Part shown: piece by piece, positions 6,478 to 16,300 of the stretch
Position numbering within the stretch: the first letter of the stretch is position 1
How the letters are laid out: the number at the start of each line of letters is the position of its first letter
Source: Cypionkella sp049896245
GTDB taxonomy: Bacteria > Pseudomonadota > Alphaproteobacteria > Rhodobacterales > Rhodobacteraceae
NCBI RefSeq assembly: GCF_049896245.1
Contig: NZ_JAFCTX010000007.1
Coordinates: forward strand, 1-64,000
Direction: 5' to 3'
Length of the DNA stretch: 64,000 nt
The notes under the pieces: generated by a model
The model's input: the letters and a program-made list of their open reading frames with translations, nothing else
Told to the model about the DNA's origin: nothing
Database searches by the model: none
Program-made: the position numbers and the translations under genes

Positions 6478-6930
6478 ATGGCCAAGAAGATTATCGGCAG
6501 CTTGAAGCTGCAAGTGAAAGCGGGTCAAGCCAACCCATCCCCGCCGGTCGGTCCGGCGCTGGGTCAGCGCGGCTTGAACATCATGGCTTTCGTGAAAGAA
6601 TTCAACGCGAAGACCGCTGATCTGGAACTGGGCACCCCCACTCCGGTCATCATCACCTACTACCAGGACAAGTCGTTCAGCCTCGAGCTAAAGACAGCAC
6701 CTGCTTCTTTCCTGCTGAAAAAAGCTGCTGGCCTGCCGCCTGTTGGCAAGCGTAACCGTGCCAAAGGTTCGGTTAAGCCGGGTCACGCGGTTGTTGGCGC
6801 TGTGTCGCTGGCACAGATCCGCAAGATCGCTGAAACCAAAATGAAAGACCTGAACGCGAACTCAGTTGAGGCCGCGATGCAGGTGATCATGGGTTCGGCG
6901 AAATCCTGCGGCATCGAAGTGAAAGGGTAA
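6478..6930 (+). CDS. rplK: 50S ribosomal protein L11
   Basis: L11 forms the base of the ribosomal stalk with 23S rRNA. The 150 residues include the proline-rich N-terminal segment (GQANPSPPVGPALGQRGLNI) and the RNA-binding C-terminal domain (PASFLLKKAAG, SVEAAMQVIMGSAKSCGI), and they extend a few residues beyond the usual 141-143. AAAGGAGAGG lies upstream of the ATG. rplA follows after 3 bp, giving the conserved L11-L1 pair, which in other bacteria is autoregulated by L1. Confidence 0.97.
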   Translation: MAKKIIGSLKLQVKAGQANPSPPVGPALGQRGLNIMAFVKEFNAKTADLELGTPTPVIITYYQDKSFSLELKTAPASFLLKKAAGLPPVGKRNRAKGSVKPGHAVVGAVSLAQIRKIAETKMKDLNANSVEAAMQVIMGSAKSCGIEVKG

Positions 6931-6933
6931 GTC

Positions 6934-7632
6934 ATGGCCAAGATTGGTAAACGGACTGCCGTTGCGCAGAAGGCTTTTGAAGGCAAATCGCTGATCACCG
7001 TGGAAGACGCTGTTGCGTTGATCAAGGGTGCGGCTTCGGCGAAATTCGACGAGACGCTGGAAATCGCGATGAACCTTGGCGTTGATCCGCGTCACGCAGA
7101 CCAGATGGTGCGCGGCGTGGTTGCTTTGCCGAATGGCACCGGCAAAACCGTGCGCGTCGCTGTGTTCGCCCGTGGTGCCAAGGCTGATGAAGCCAAGGCA
7201 GCTGGTGCTGACATCGTTGGCGCAGAAGACCTGATGGAAACCATCCAATCCGGCAAAATCGAGTTTGACCGTTGCATCGCCACGCCGGACATGATGCCGC
7301 TGGTGGGTCGTCTGGGCAAAATCCTCGGGCCGCGCAACCTGATGCCGAACCCGAAGGTTGGCACCGTGACAATGGACGTGAAAACCGCCGTTGAAGCTGC
7401 CAAGGGCGGCGAAGTGCAGTTCAAAGTCGAAAAAGCTGGCGTGATCCATGCGGGCATCGGTAAAGTCAGCTTCTCGGATGAGAAACTGGCCGAGAACATC
7501 CGCGCTTTCGTCGAGGCCGTGACCCGCGCCCGTCCGAGCGGGGCGAAAGGGTCGTACCTGAAAAAGATTTCGCTGGCGTCCACGATGGGTCCGGGCGTTG
7601 CCTTGGATCTGGCTTCGGCTGCTGCGAAGTAA
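6934..7632 (+). CDS. rplA: 50S ribosomal protein L1
   Basis: L1 forms the mobile L1 stalk at the tRNA exit side and commonly represses the L11-L1 message. The 232-residue protein carries the family signature around VGRLGKILGPRNLMPNPKVG and the N-terminal FDETLEIAMNLGVDPRHADQ. The length is normal. It is separated from rplJ by a 338-bp gap with a composite hairpin repeat and the probable L10 leader, which marks the usual L11-L1 / L10-L12 transcript boundary. Confidence 0.97.
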   Translation: MAKIGKRTAVAQKAFEGKSLITVEDAVALIKGAASAKFDETLEIAMNLGVDPRHADQMVRGVVALPNGTGKTVRVAVFARGAKADEAKAAGADIVGAEDLMETIQSGKIEFDRCIATPDMMPLVGRLGKILGPRNLMPNPKVGTVTMDVKTAVEAAKGGEVQFKVEKAGVIHAGIGKVSFSDEKLAENIRAFVEAVTRARPSGAKGSYLKKISLASTMGPGVALDLASAAAK

Positions 7633-7637
7633 TCCGG

Positions 7638-7725
7638 GTGGCGGGAAGCCCGAATTTTGCGAAAGCAAAAATCGGGCCTGAACCCCGCCCTACCCAAATC
7701 CGTAGGGCGGGGTTCACCCCGCCAC
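7638..7725. repeat. Composite three-stem repeat (family A), copy 1
   Basis: An outer stem, GTGGCGGG (7638-7645) with CCCGCCAC (7718-7725), encloses two hairpins: GCCCGA/ATTTTGC paired with GCAAAA/TCGGGC (7648-7677), and AACCCCGCCCTAC (7681-7693) paired with GTAGGGCGGGGTT (7702-7714). The same architecture occurs at 27118-27200 with a different first hairpin. It may act as the rplA transcript end or a dispersed REP-like element. Confidence 0.75.
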
Positions 7726-7739
7726 GCGTTTTAAGAATT

Positions 7740-7970
7740 CCCAATCCTTCGGGGAAGGGATGGTGGGGCGAAGGGGGTGCAAACCCGCAAGCCCCATCCT
7801 GTCCGAGACGGCCGGTGGCGCGCAAACGCCTTAATATCCTGCCCGAGATGGGGAACGAGATGATGTCGCAGCATGCGATTTTGGCTCGGGAACCGTAGCA
7901 AGGACCCGATGTCCGTCATCAGACGGGCTTAATTGAGCCGGGGGGAAACCCCCAACCTTGGAGTGAAACT
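7740..7970 (+). promoter_or_regulatory. Probable L10 leader of rplJL
   Basis: The stretch before rplJ is uncoding and rich in potential stems, with a G-rich segment and GATGTCCGTCATCAGACGGGC near 7908-7928. In many bacteria the rplJL leader folds into a structure bound by the L10-L12 complex for feedback control. Position and length fit such a leader; the exact L10 site is not resolved by eye. Confidence 0.45.
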
Positions 7971-8486
7971 GTGGATAGAGCCCAGAAAGAGAAAGTGGTC
8001 GATGAACTCGGCCAAATCTTCGCAAGCTCTGGCGTTGTAGTAGTCGCCCACTACGCGGGTATGACAGTTGCACAGATGCAGGACCTGCGCGCAAAAATGC
8101 GTGACGTAGGTGGGTCCGTTCGCGTTGCCAAGAACACGCTCGCCAAGATCGCCCTTGGTGGCAAGCCGTCTGAAAAGATGGGTGCGCTGCTGACGGGCAT
8201 GACCATGTTGTCCTATTCGGAAGATCCCGTGGCTGCGGCCAAGGTCTGCGAAGCATATGCCAAGACGAACGATAAGTTCGTCATCATTGGCGGTGCAATG
8301 GGTGACACGGTTCTGGACCAGGCCGGTATCAAAGCCGTCGCTTCCATGCCGTCGCGTGAAGAGCTTATCGCTCAGATCGTTTCGTGCATCGGTGCGCCCG
8401 GGGCTGCTATCGCTGGTGCTATTGGCGCGCCTGCAAGCAACATCGCGAGCATTCTGTCAACCATCGAAGAAAAAGCAGCCGCTTAA
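7971..8486 (+). CDS. rplJ: 50S ribosomal protein L10
   Basis: L10 anchors the L12 dimers on the ribosomal stalk. The 171 residues begin with a GTG start (MDRAQKEKVVDELGQIFASS), confirmed by GGAG eight bases upstream and by family alignment. They include VVVAHYAGMTVAQMQDLRAK, the RNA-binding RVAKNTLAKIA, and a C-terminal helix for L12 binding. It is followed by rplL after 66 bp. Feedback control through the long leader is likely. Confidence 0.96.
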   Translation: MDRAQKEKVVDELGQIFASSGVVVVAHYAGMTVAQMQDLRAKMRDVGGSVRVAKNTLAKIALGGKPSEKMGALLTGMTMLSYSEDPVAAAKVCEAYAKTNDKFVIIGGAMGDTVLDQAGIKAVASMPSREELIAQIVSCIGAPGAAIAGAIGAPASNIASILSTIEEKAAA

Positions 8487-8552
8487 TCTTCGGACTCGCG
8501 TGGGGTTGAACCCCCACCTCGTTGGAACCATCTTAACTGAACGGAACATGAA

Positions 8553-8927
8553 ATGTCTGATCTGAACAAATTGGCCGAACAAATCGTTGGCCTGACCTTG
8601 CTGCAAGCGCAAGAACTGAAAACCATCCTGAAAGACACCTATGGCATCGAGCCAGCTGCTGGTGGCGCTGTCATGATGGCTGCTGGCCCGGCTGCTGCAG
8701 CTGCGCCTGTTGAAGAGCAAACCGAGTTTGACGTTGTTTTGACCGAAGCTGGTCCGAACAAAATCAACGTCATCAAAGAAGTCCGCACCATCACCGGTCT
8801 GGGCCTGAAAGAAGCCAAAGACCTCGTTGAGGCCGGCGGCAAAGTCAAAGAAGGCGTTGGCAAAGCTGACGCTGAAGGCTTCAAGAAAACTCTGGAAGCC
8901 GCTGGCGCCAAGGTTGAACTGAAGTAA
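8553..8927 (+). CDS. rplL: 50S ribosomal protein L7/L12
   Basis: L12 is the multicopy stalk protein that recruits translation factors. The 124 residues show the N-terminal dimerisation region (LAEQIVGLTLLQAQELKTI), an alanine-rich hinge (AAGPAAAAAPVEEQ) and the globular C-terminal domain with KINVIKEVRTITGLGLKEAK. Length is normal. A strong stem-loop without a T tract lies between it and rpoB, in the place where other bacteria attenuate or process the transcript before rpoB. Confidence 0.97.
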   Translation: MSDLNKLAEQIVGLTLLQAQELKTILKDTYGIEPAAGGAVMMAAGPAAAAAPVEEQTEFDVVLTEAGPNKINVIKEVRTITGLGLKEAKDLVEAGGKVKEGVGKADAEGFKKTLEAAGAKVELK

Positions 8928-8962
8928 TTTGCGCCGGGGTTCGCCTCGGTTCTGATTAGATG

Positions 8963-8990
8963 GCTGGGTCGGGGTTATCCCCGTCCCAGC
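8963..8990 (+). terminator. Stem-loop between rplL and rpoB
   Basis: GCTGGG-T-CGGGG pairs with CCCCG-T-CCCAGC around a TTAT loop. There is no run of T after the stem, so it is more likely a partial terminator or RNase III processing site than a full terminator. The position matches the attenuator known between rplL and rpoB in enterobacteria. Confidence 0.5.
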
Positions 8991-9164
8991 TTATCGCGTC
9001 TCGGAGTCTGCTTTTGCGAAAGCATATTCCAAGGTGCGGTTAAGGTTCGGGAGCCACCCTAAGGGACGGGTGGCATGAATAGAACCTTCCCCCTCTCGCC
9101 AATCGGCACGCCTTCCGTGGCCCGACGGAAAGCCTGCCGGCGAAATTGAAAGGTTACGACGCAC

Positions 9165-12100
9165 ATGGCGCAAGCTTACGTTGGCCAGAAACGAATCCGC
9201 CGTTATTTCGGTAAAATTCGTGAAGTTCTGGAAATGCCGAACCTGATTGAGGTTCAAAAATCTTCCTATGATCTGTTCCTGCGCTCTGGCGACAGCGACA
9301 AGCCGCTGGATGGCGAAGGCATTCAGGGCACGTTCCAATCGGTCTTCCCGATCAAGGACTTCAATGAGACCGCCGTGCTTGAATTCGTCAAGTACGAGCT
9401 GGAAAAGCCGAAATACGACGTGGACGAGTGCCAGTCGCGCGACATGACCTATGCCGCGCCGCTGAAAGTTACCCTGCGTTTGATCGTGTTTGATGTCGAC
9501 GAAACCACCGGGGCCCGGTCGGTCAAGGATATCAAAGAGCAAGACGTTTACATGGGCGACATGCCCCTGATGACCGGCAACGGCACGTTTGTGGTGAACG
9601 GCACCGAGCGCGTGATCGTCTCGCAGATGCACCGTTCGCCCGGCGTGTTCTTTGACCATGACAAGGGCAAGACGCACTCCAGCGGCAAACTGCTGTTCGC
9701 TTGCCGGATCATTCCGTATCGTGGCTCGTGGCTGGACTTCGAGTTTGACGCCAAAGACATCGTGTTCGCGCGTATCGACCGTCGCCGGAAACTGCCGGTC
9801 ACGACGCTGCTGTATGCGTTGGGCATGGACCAGGAAGGCATCATGGATGCCTATTACCAGACTGTCATGTTCAAGTTCCAAAAGAACAAAGGCTGGGTCA
9901 CCAAATTCTTCCCGGACCGTATCCGTGGCACCCGTCCGACCTATGATATCGTTGACGCCGATTCCGGCGAAGTGATCTGCAAGGCCGGCGAGAAAATGAC
10001 GCCGCGGATGGCGAGCGATCTGGCGAAAACCGGTAAGGTCACTGACCTGCTGGTGCCGTATGATCACATCGTGGGCCGCTATGTCAGCAAAGACATCATC
10101 AACGAAGAAACCGGCGAGATTTGGGTCGAAGCTGGCGATGAATTGACGATGGAATACGACCGCGACGGCGAGCCTAAAGGTGGTTCGCTGAAGCTGTTGC
10201 TCGATCAAGGCATCACCGAGATTCCGGTGCTGGATATCGACAACGTCAACGTCGGCCCCTACATGCGCAACACCATGGCCGCCGACAAGAACATGGGCCG
10301 TGACACAGCACTCATGGACATCTACCGCGTGATGCGTCCGGGCGAGCCGCCGACCGTTGAAGCAGCGTCGCAGCTGTTCGACACGTTGTTCTTCGACAGC
10401 GAGCGTTATGATCTCTCGGCGGTTGGCCGGGTGAAAATGAACATGCGTCTGGATCTGGGCCGCCCGGATACCCAGCGTACGCTCGACCGTGCCGATATCG
10501 TCGCTTGTATCAAAGCCTTGACCGAACTGCGTGATGGCAAGGGCGAGATCGACGACATCGACCACCTCGGCAACCGCCGGGTGCGCTCGGTTGGCGAATT
10601 GATGGAAAACCAATACCGCGTTGGTCTGCTGCGTATGGAGCGCGCGATCAAAGAGCGTATGTCGAGCGTGGAAATCGACACGATCATGCCGCAAGACCTG
10701 ATCAACGCCAAACCCGCAGCGGCTGCGGTGCGTGAATTCTTCGGCTCGTCGCAGCTGTCGCAGTTCATGGACCAAACCAACCCGCTGTCCGAAGTCACCC
10801 ACAAGCGCCGTCTTTCGGCACTGGGGCCAGGCGGTTTGACGCGTGAGCGTGCGGGCTTTGAAGTGCGCGACGTTCACCCGACCCACTATGGCCGGATGTG
10901 CCCGATTGAAACGCCAGAAGGTCAGAACATTGGTCTGATCAACTCGCTGGCCACTTTCGCGCGGGTGAACAAGTATGGCTTCATCGAGACGCCATACCGC
11001 AAAGTGATCGACAACAAGGTGACAGACGAAGTCGTCTACATGTCGGCCACCGAGGAAATGCGTCACACGGTCGCTCAGGCCAACGCGGCACAAGACGCCG
11101 AAGGCCGCTTCACCGACGATCTGATTTCATCGCGTAAAGCCGGTGACTTCATGCTGAACCCGCCGGAAGCCATCGACCTGATCGACGTGTCGCCGAAGCA
11201 GTTGGTGTCTGTTGCGGCATCCTTGATCCCGTTCCTTGAAAACGACGACGCTAACCGCGCTCTGATGGGCTCGAACATGCAACGTCAGGCGGTTCCGTTG
11301 CTGCAAGCTGATGCTCCGTTCGTGGGCACCGGTATTGAAGCCGTGGTTGCGCGAGACTCGGGGGCTGCCATCATGGCCCGCCGCGCTGGCGTGATTGACC
11401 AGGTTGACGCGACGCGTATCGTTGTGCGCGCCACGGAAATGCTGGAACCGGGCGAGCCGGGCGTGGATATCTACCGTCTGCGCAAGTTCAAACGCTCTAA
11501 CCAATCGTCCTGCATCAACCAGCGCCCGCTGGTGAAGGTGGGCGATACCGTTCTGCGCACCGAAGTCATCGCTGACGGCCCGTGCACCGACTTGGGCGAA
11601 CTGGCCTTGGGCCGGAACGTCGTCGTGGCCTTCATGCCGTGGAATGGCTATAACTATGAAGACTCTATCCTGATTTCGGAGCGTATTCTGAAAGACGACG
11701 TGTTCACCTCGATCCATATCGAAGAATACGAAGTCGCCGCCCGCGATACGAAACTGGGGCCAGAGGAAATCACCCGCGATATCCCCAACGTCGGCGAGGA
11801 AGCCCTGCGCAACCTTGACGAAGCGGGCATCGTTTACATCGGCGCTGACGTGCTGCCGGGCGATATTCTGGTCGGCAAAATCACCCCCAAAGGTGAATCG
11901 CCGATGACCCCGGAAGAAAAACTGCTGCGGGCGATCTTTGGTGAAAAAGCCTCGGACGTGCGCGACACTTCGCTGAAACTGCCGCCGGGTGCATTTGGCA
12001 CCATCGTCGAAGTGCGGGTGTTCAACCGTCACGGCGTTGATAAAGACGAACGTGCGCTGCAAATCGAGCGTGAAGAAGTCGAACGTCTGGCGCGTGACCG

Positions 12101-13298
12101 CGACGATGAGTTGGCGATCCTTGAGCGTAACATCTACTCGCGTCTGAAAACCCTGATCACTGGCAAAGTTGCCGTGAAAGGGCCGAAAGGCATCAAAGCG
12201 GGTGCGGTGATCGACGCTGAACTTCTGGGCACGCTGTCGCGTGGCCAGTGGTGGCAGTTGGCACTGGAAGGTGAGGCTGACGCGAAGGATGTTGAAGCTC
12301 TGCACGACCAGTTCGAAGTGCAAAAGCGTGCCTTGGACAACCGTTTCGACGATAAAGTTGAAAAGGTCCGTCGCGGCGACGATCTGCCTCCGGGTGTGAT
12401 GAAGATGGTCAAAGTCTTCGTCGCGGTGAAGCGCAAGCTGCAACCGGGCGATAAAATGGCTGGTCGTCACGGCAACAAAGGTGTTGTTTCCAAGGTTGTG
12501 CCTGTCGAAGACATGCCGTTCCTGGCGGATGGCACCGCTGTTGACATCGTTCTGAACCCGCTTGGCGTGCCAAGCCGTATGAACGTGGGGCAGATCCTTG
12601 AGACGCATATGGGCTGGGCCGCGCGTGGCCTTGGCATCCGCATCGACGATGCTTTGAAAGAGTATCGCCGTTCGGGTGACATGACCCCGGTGCGCGACGC
12701 TGTGCGCTATGCTTACGGTGATGAGGCTTACGAGGAATCCTTCGCGGATCGCTCGGAAGCTGATTTCCTTGAACTGGCTGGCAACGTGACCAAAGGTGTG
12801 CCGATTGCATCGCCGGTGTTCGACGGTGCGAAAGAATCCGACGTGAACGACGCGCTGACCCGCGCCGGGTTCGACACCTCGGGCCAGTCGATTGTGTTCG
12901 ATGGCCGTTCGGGTGAGCAATTCGCCCGTAAGGTCACCGTGGGCGTGAAGTACATGCTGAAACTTCACCACTTGGTGGATGACAAGCTGCACGCACGCTC
13001 GACCGGGCCTTACAGCCTTGTCACGCAGCAGCCGTTGGGTGGTAAAGCCCAGTTCGGTGGCCAGCGTCTGGGTGAGATGGAGGTCTGGGCACTGGAGGCT
13101 TACGGCGCCGCTTACACCTTGCAGGAAATGCTGACGGTGAAATCGGATGACGTGGCAGGCCGCACCAAGGTCTACGAGTCGATCGTCAAAGGCGAAGACA
13201 ATTTCGAGGCTGGCGTGCCAGAATCGTTCAACGTTCTCGTCAAAGAGGTCCGCGGTTTGGGCCTCAACATGGAACTCCTGGATGCGGAGGAAGAATAG
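9165..13298 (+). CDS. rpoB: RNA polymerase subunit beta
   Basis: The 1377-residue beta subunit of RNA polymerase. The rifampicin-binding region lies at about residues 522-558 and reads SSQLSQFMDQTNPLSEVTHK then RRLSALGPGG, with the wild-type aspartate, histidine and serine of sensitive enzymes. Other family segments are HYGRMCPIETPEGQNIGL, the GRHGNKGVVSK segment with catalytic-centre lysines, and a C-terminal clamp segment. Length matches alphaproteobacterial RpoB. rpoC follows after 88 bp, a gap that contains a double hairpin repeat. Confidence 0.98.
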   Translation: MAQAYVGQKRIRRYFGKIREVLEMPNLIEVQKSSYDLFLRSGDSDKPLDGEGIQGTFQSVFPIKDFNETAVLEFVKYELEKPKYDVDECQSRDMTYAAPLKVTLRLIVFDVDETTGARSVKDIKEQDVYMGDMPLMTGNGTFVVNGTERVIVSQMHRSPGVFFDHDKGKTHSSGKLLFACRIIPYRGSWLDFEFDAKDIVFARIDRRRKLPVTTLLYALGMDQEGIMDAYYQTVMFKFQKNKGWVTKFFPDRIRGTRPTYDIVDADSGEVICKAGEKMTPRMASDLAKTGKVTDLLVPYDHIVGRYVSKDIINEETGEIWVEAGDELTMEYDRDGEPKGGSLKLLLDQGITEIPVLDIDNVNVGPYMRNTMAADKNMGRDTALMDIYRVMRPGEPPTVEAASQLFDTLFFDSERYDLSAVGRVKMNMRLDLGRPDTQRTLDRADIVACIKALTELRDGKGEIDDIDHLGNRRVRSVGELMENQYRVGLLRMERAIKERMSSVEIDTIMPQDLINAKPAAAAVREFFGSSQLSQFMDQTNPLSEVTHKRRLSALGPGGLTRERAGFEVRDVHPTHYGRMCPIETPEGQNIGLINSLATFARVNKYGFIETPYRKVIDNKVTDEVVYMSATEEMRHTVAQANAAQDAEGRFTDDLISSRKAGDFMLNPPEAIDLIDVSPKQLVSVAASLIPFLENDDANRALMGSNMQRQAVPLLQADAPFVGTGIEAVVARDSGAAIMARRAGVIDQVDATRIVVRATEMLEPGEPGVDIYRLRKFKRSNQSSCINQRPLVKVGDTVLRTEVIADGPCTDLGELALGRNVVVAFMPWNGYNYEDSILISERILKDDVFTSIHIEEYEVAARDTKLGPEEITRDIPNVGEEALRNLDEAGIVYIGADVLPGDILVGKITPKGESPMTPEEKLLRAIFGEKASDVRDTSLKLPPGAFGTIVEVRVFNRHGVDKDERALQIEREEVERLARDRDDELAILERNIYSRLKTLITGKVAVKGPKGIKAGAVIDAELLGTLSRGQWWQLALEGEADAKDVEALHDQFEVQKRALDNRFDDKVEKVRRGDDLPPGVMKMVKVFVAVKRKLQPGDKMAGRHGNKGVVSKVVPVEDMPFLADGTAVDIVLNPLGVPSRMNVGQILETHMGWAARGLGIRIDDALKEYRRSGDMTPVRDAVRYAYGDEAYEESFADRSEADFLELAGNVTKGVPIASPVFDGAKESDVNDALTRAGFDTSGQSIVFDGRSGEQFARKVTVGVKYMLKLHHLVDDKLHARSTGPYSLVTQQPLGGKAQFGGQRLGEMEVWALEAYGAAYTLQEMLTVKSDDVAGRTKVYESIVKGEDNFEAGVPESFNVLVKEVRGLGLNMELLDAEEE

Positions 13299-13303
13299 CT
13301 AGG

Positions 13304-13347
13304 CGAAATTCGCGCGAATTTCGGGAACGATTTTCGCGCGAAAATCG
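13304..13347. repeat. Double-hairpin repeat (family B), copy 1
   Basis: Two adjacent palindromes lie in the rpoB-rpoC gap: CGAAATTCGCGCGAATTTCG (13304-13323) and CGATTTTCGCGCGAAAATCG (13328-13347), followed by ACTGCC. A copy with altered but still paired arms is at 60848-60896. Confidence 0.75.
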
Positions 13348-13386
13348 ACTGCCTTTCCCCCGCAACCCCCATTCTTAGGAATAGAC

Positions 13387-16300
13387 ATGAACCAGGAACT
13401 CTCGACCAACCCGTTCAACCCGGTTGCGCCCGTCAAGACGTTTGATGAGATCAAGATCAGCTTGGCCTCGCCGGAACGTATTCTGTCGTGGTCTTTCGGT
13501 GAGATCAAAAAGCCCGAAACCATCAACTACCGCACGTTCAAGCCCGAGCGTGACGGCCTGTTCTGCGCGCGGATCTTTGGCCCGATCAAGGATTACGAAT
13601 GCCTCTGCGGCAAATACAAGCGCATGAAATATCGCGGCGTTGTCTGCGAAAAATGCGGCGTTGAAGTCACGCTGCAAAAGGTCCGCCGCGAACGCATGGG
13701 CCATATCGAACTGGCCTCGCCAGTCGCCCACATCTGGTTTCTGAAATCGCTGCCAAGTCGCATCGGCCTGATGCTGGACATGACCCTGCGGGATCTGGAA
13801 CGCGTTCTCTACTTTGAGAACTATGTGGTGATCGAGCCGGGTCTGACCGACCTGACCTATCAGCAACAGCTGACCGAAGAAGAATATCTCGATGCGCAAG
13901 ACCAATATGGCGCTGACGCTTTCACCGCCAACATCGGTGCGGAAGCGATCCGCGAAATGCTGGCTGCGATTGATCTGGAAACCACGGCTGAACAACTCCG
14001 CGCTGACCTCAAGGAAGCGACCGGCGAGCTGAAGCCGAAAAAGATCATCAAGCGTTTGAAGATCGTGGAAAGCTTCCTCGAATCCGGCAACCGCCCGGAA
14101 TGGATGGTGCTGACCGTCCTCCCGGTCATTCCGCCGGAACTGCGCCCACTGGTGCCCTTGGATGGTGGCCGCTTTGCGACCTCGGATCTCAACGACCTCT
14201 ATCGTCGTGTGATCAACCGCAACAACCGTCTGAAACGCCTTATCGAGTTGCGCGCGCCCGACATCATCGTGCGCAACGAAAAGCGTATGTTGCAAGAAGC
14301 TGTCGATGCTTTGTTCGACAACGGCCGTCGTGGCCGTGTCATCACCGGCACCAACAAGCGCCCGCTGAAATCGCTTTCCGACATGCTGAAAGGCAAACAG
14401 GGCCGCTTCCGTCAGAACTTGCTCGGCAAGCGCGTCGACTTCTCGGGTCGTTCGGTGATCGTGACCGGCCCGGAGCTGAAGCTGCACCAGTGCGGCCTGC
14501 CGAAGAAGATGGCGCTAGAGCTGTTCAAGCCGTTCATCTACTCGCGTCTGGAGGCCAAAGGGCTTTCCAGCACCGTGAAGCAGGCGAAAAAGCTGGTCGA
14601 AAAAGAGCGTCCCGAAGTTTGGGATATCCTCGATGAAGTGATCCGCGAACACCCGGTTCTCTTGAACCGCGCGCCGACGCTGCACCGTCTGGGCATCCAG
14701 GCGTTTGAACCGATCCTGATCGAAGGTAAGGCTATTCAGCTGCACCCGCTGGTCTGCTCGGCCTTCAACGCTGACTTTGACGGCGACCAAATGGCTGTTC
14801 ACGTGCCGCTGTCGCTGGAAGCCCAGCTGGAAGCCCGCGTGTTGATGATGTCGACCAACAACGTGCTCTCCCCCGCCAACGGCGCGCCAATCATCGTGCC
14901 GTCGCAGGATATGGTGCTTGGCCTCTACTACACCACCATGCAGCGTAAGGGCATGACCGGCGAAGGCATGATCTTCACCGATATTGATGAAGTCGAACAC
15001 GCGCTGGCCGCGGGTTCGGTGCATCTGCACGCCAAAATCCAAGGTCGTCTGCGTCAAGTCGATGAGCATGGCAATATCGTCTGGAAGCGGTTTGAAACCA
15101 CCCCCGGGCGTCTGCGTCTGGGCAACCTTCTGCCGCTGAACGCCAAAGCCCCGTTTGATCTTGTGAACCGTCTGCTGCGGAAAAAAGACGTGCAAACCGT
15201 CATCGACACCGTCTACCGCTACTGCGGCCAGAAAGAATCGGTGATCTTCTGCGACCAGATCATGGGCCTCGGCTTCCGTGAGGCGTTCAAGGCTGGCATC
15301 TCGTTTGGGAAAGACGACATGCTGATCCCGGACACCAAATGGCCGATCGTCAACGAAGTCCGCGATCAGGTGAAAGAGTTCGAACAGCAATATATGGACG
15401 GCCTGATCACGCAGGGCGAGAAGTATAACAAAGTGGTCGATGCTTGGTCGAAGTGTTCCGACAAAGTGGCTGCCGACATGATGGCCTCGATTTCCGCCGT
15501 GCATTACGATGATGCGGGCGCGGAAAAAGAGCCGAACTCGGTCTACATGATGTCGCACTCTGGTGCGCGGGGTTCGCCCGCACAGATGAAACAGCTGGGC
15601 GGTATGCGCGGTTTGATGGCCAAGCCGAACGGCGAGATCATCGAGACGCCGATCATCTCGAACTTCAAAGAGGGTCTGACGGTTCTGGAATACTTCAACT
15701 CGACCCACGGCGCTCGTAAGGGCCTCGCGGATACCGCGTTGAAAACGGCCAACTCCGGCTATCTGACCCGCCGTCTGGTCGATGTGGCGCAGGACTGCAT
15801 CGTGCGTTCGCATGATTGCGGCACCGATCGCGGCATCACCGCTGACGTGGCGGTGAACGATGGCGAAGTCGTGCAATCACTGGCCGAGCGCGTGCTGGGC
15901 CGGGTGGCTGCCGATGATATCACCGTGCCGTTGACCGGCGAAGTGTTGGTGGCGCGCGGCGAGTTGATCGACGAACGCCGTGCCGATGCGATCCACAACG
16001 CCGGCGTGGCTTCGGCCCGTATCCGTTCGCCGCTGACTTGCGACGCGGAAGAAGGCGTCTGCGCAATGTGCTACGGTCGTGACCTTGCACGTGGTACTTT
16101 GGTGAACCTTGGTGAAGCCGTCGGCATCATCGCGGCGCAGTCCATTGGCGAGCCGGGTACACAGTTGACGATGCGGACGTTCCACATCGGCGGTATCGCA
16201 CAGGGTGGCCAACAGTCGTTCCTGGAAGCCAGCCAAGAAGGCAAGATCGAGTTCCGCAACGCCAACCTGCTGACCAATGTGAACGGTGAGCAGATTGTCA

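Noticed and set aside
8991..11093. 700-codon minus-strand frame opposite rpoB
   Set aside because: Histidine- and valine-rich antisense product typical of shadow frames of GC-rich genes; rpoB is certain.
11127..12992. 621-codon minus-strand frame opposite rpoB
   Set aside because: Shadow frame as above, no domain.
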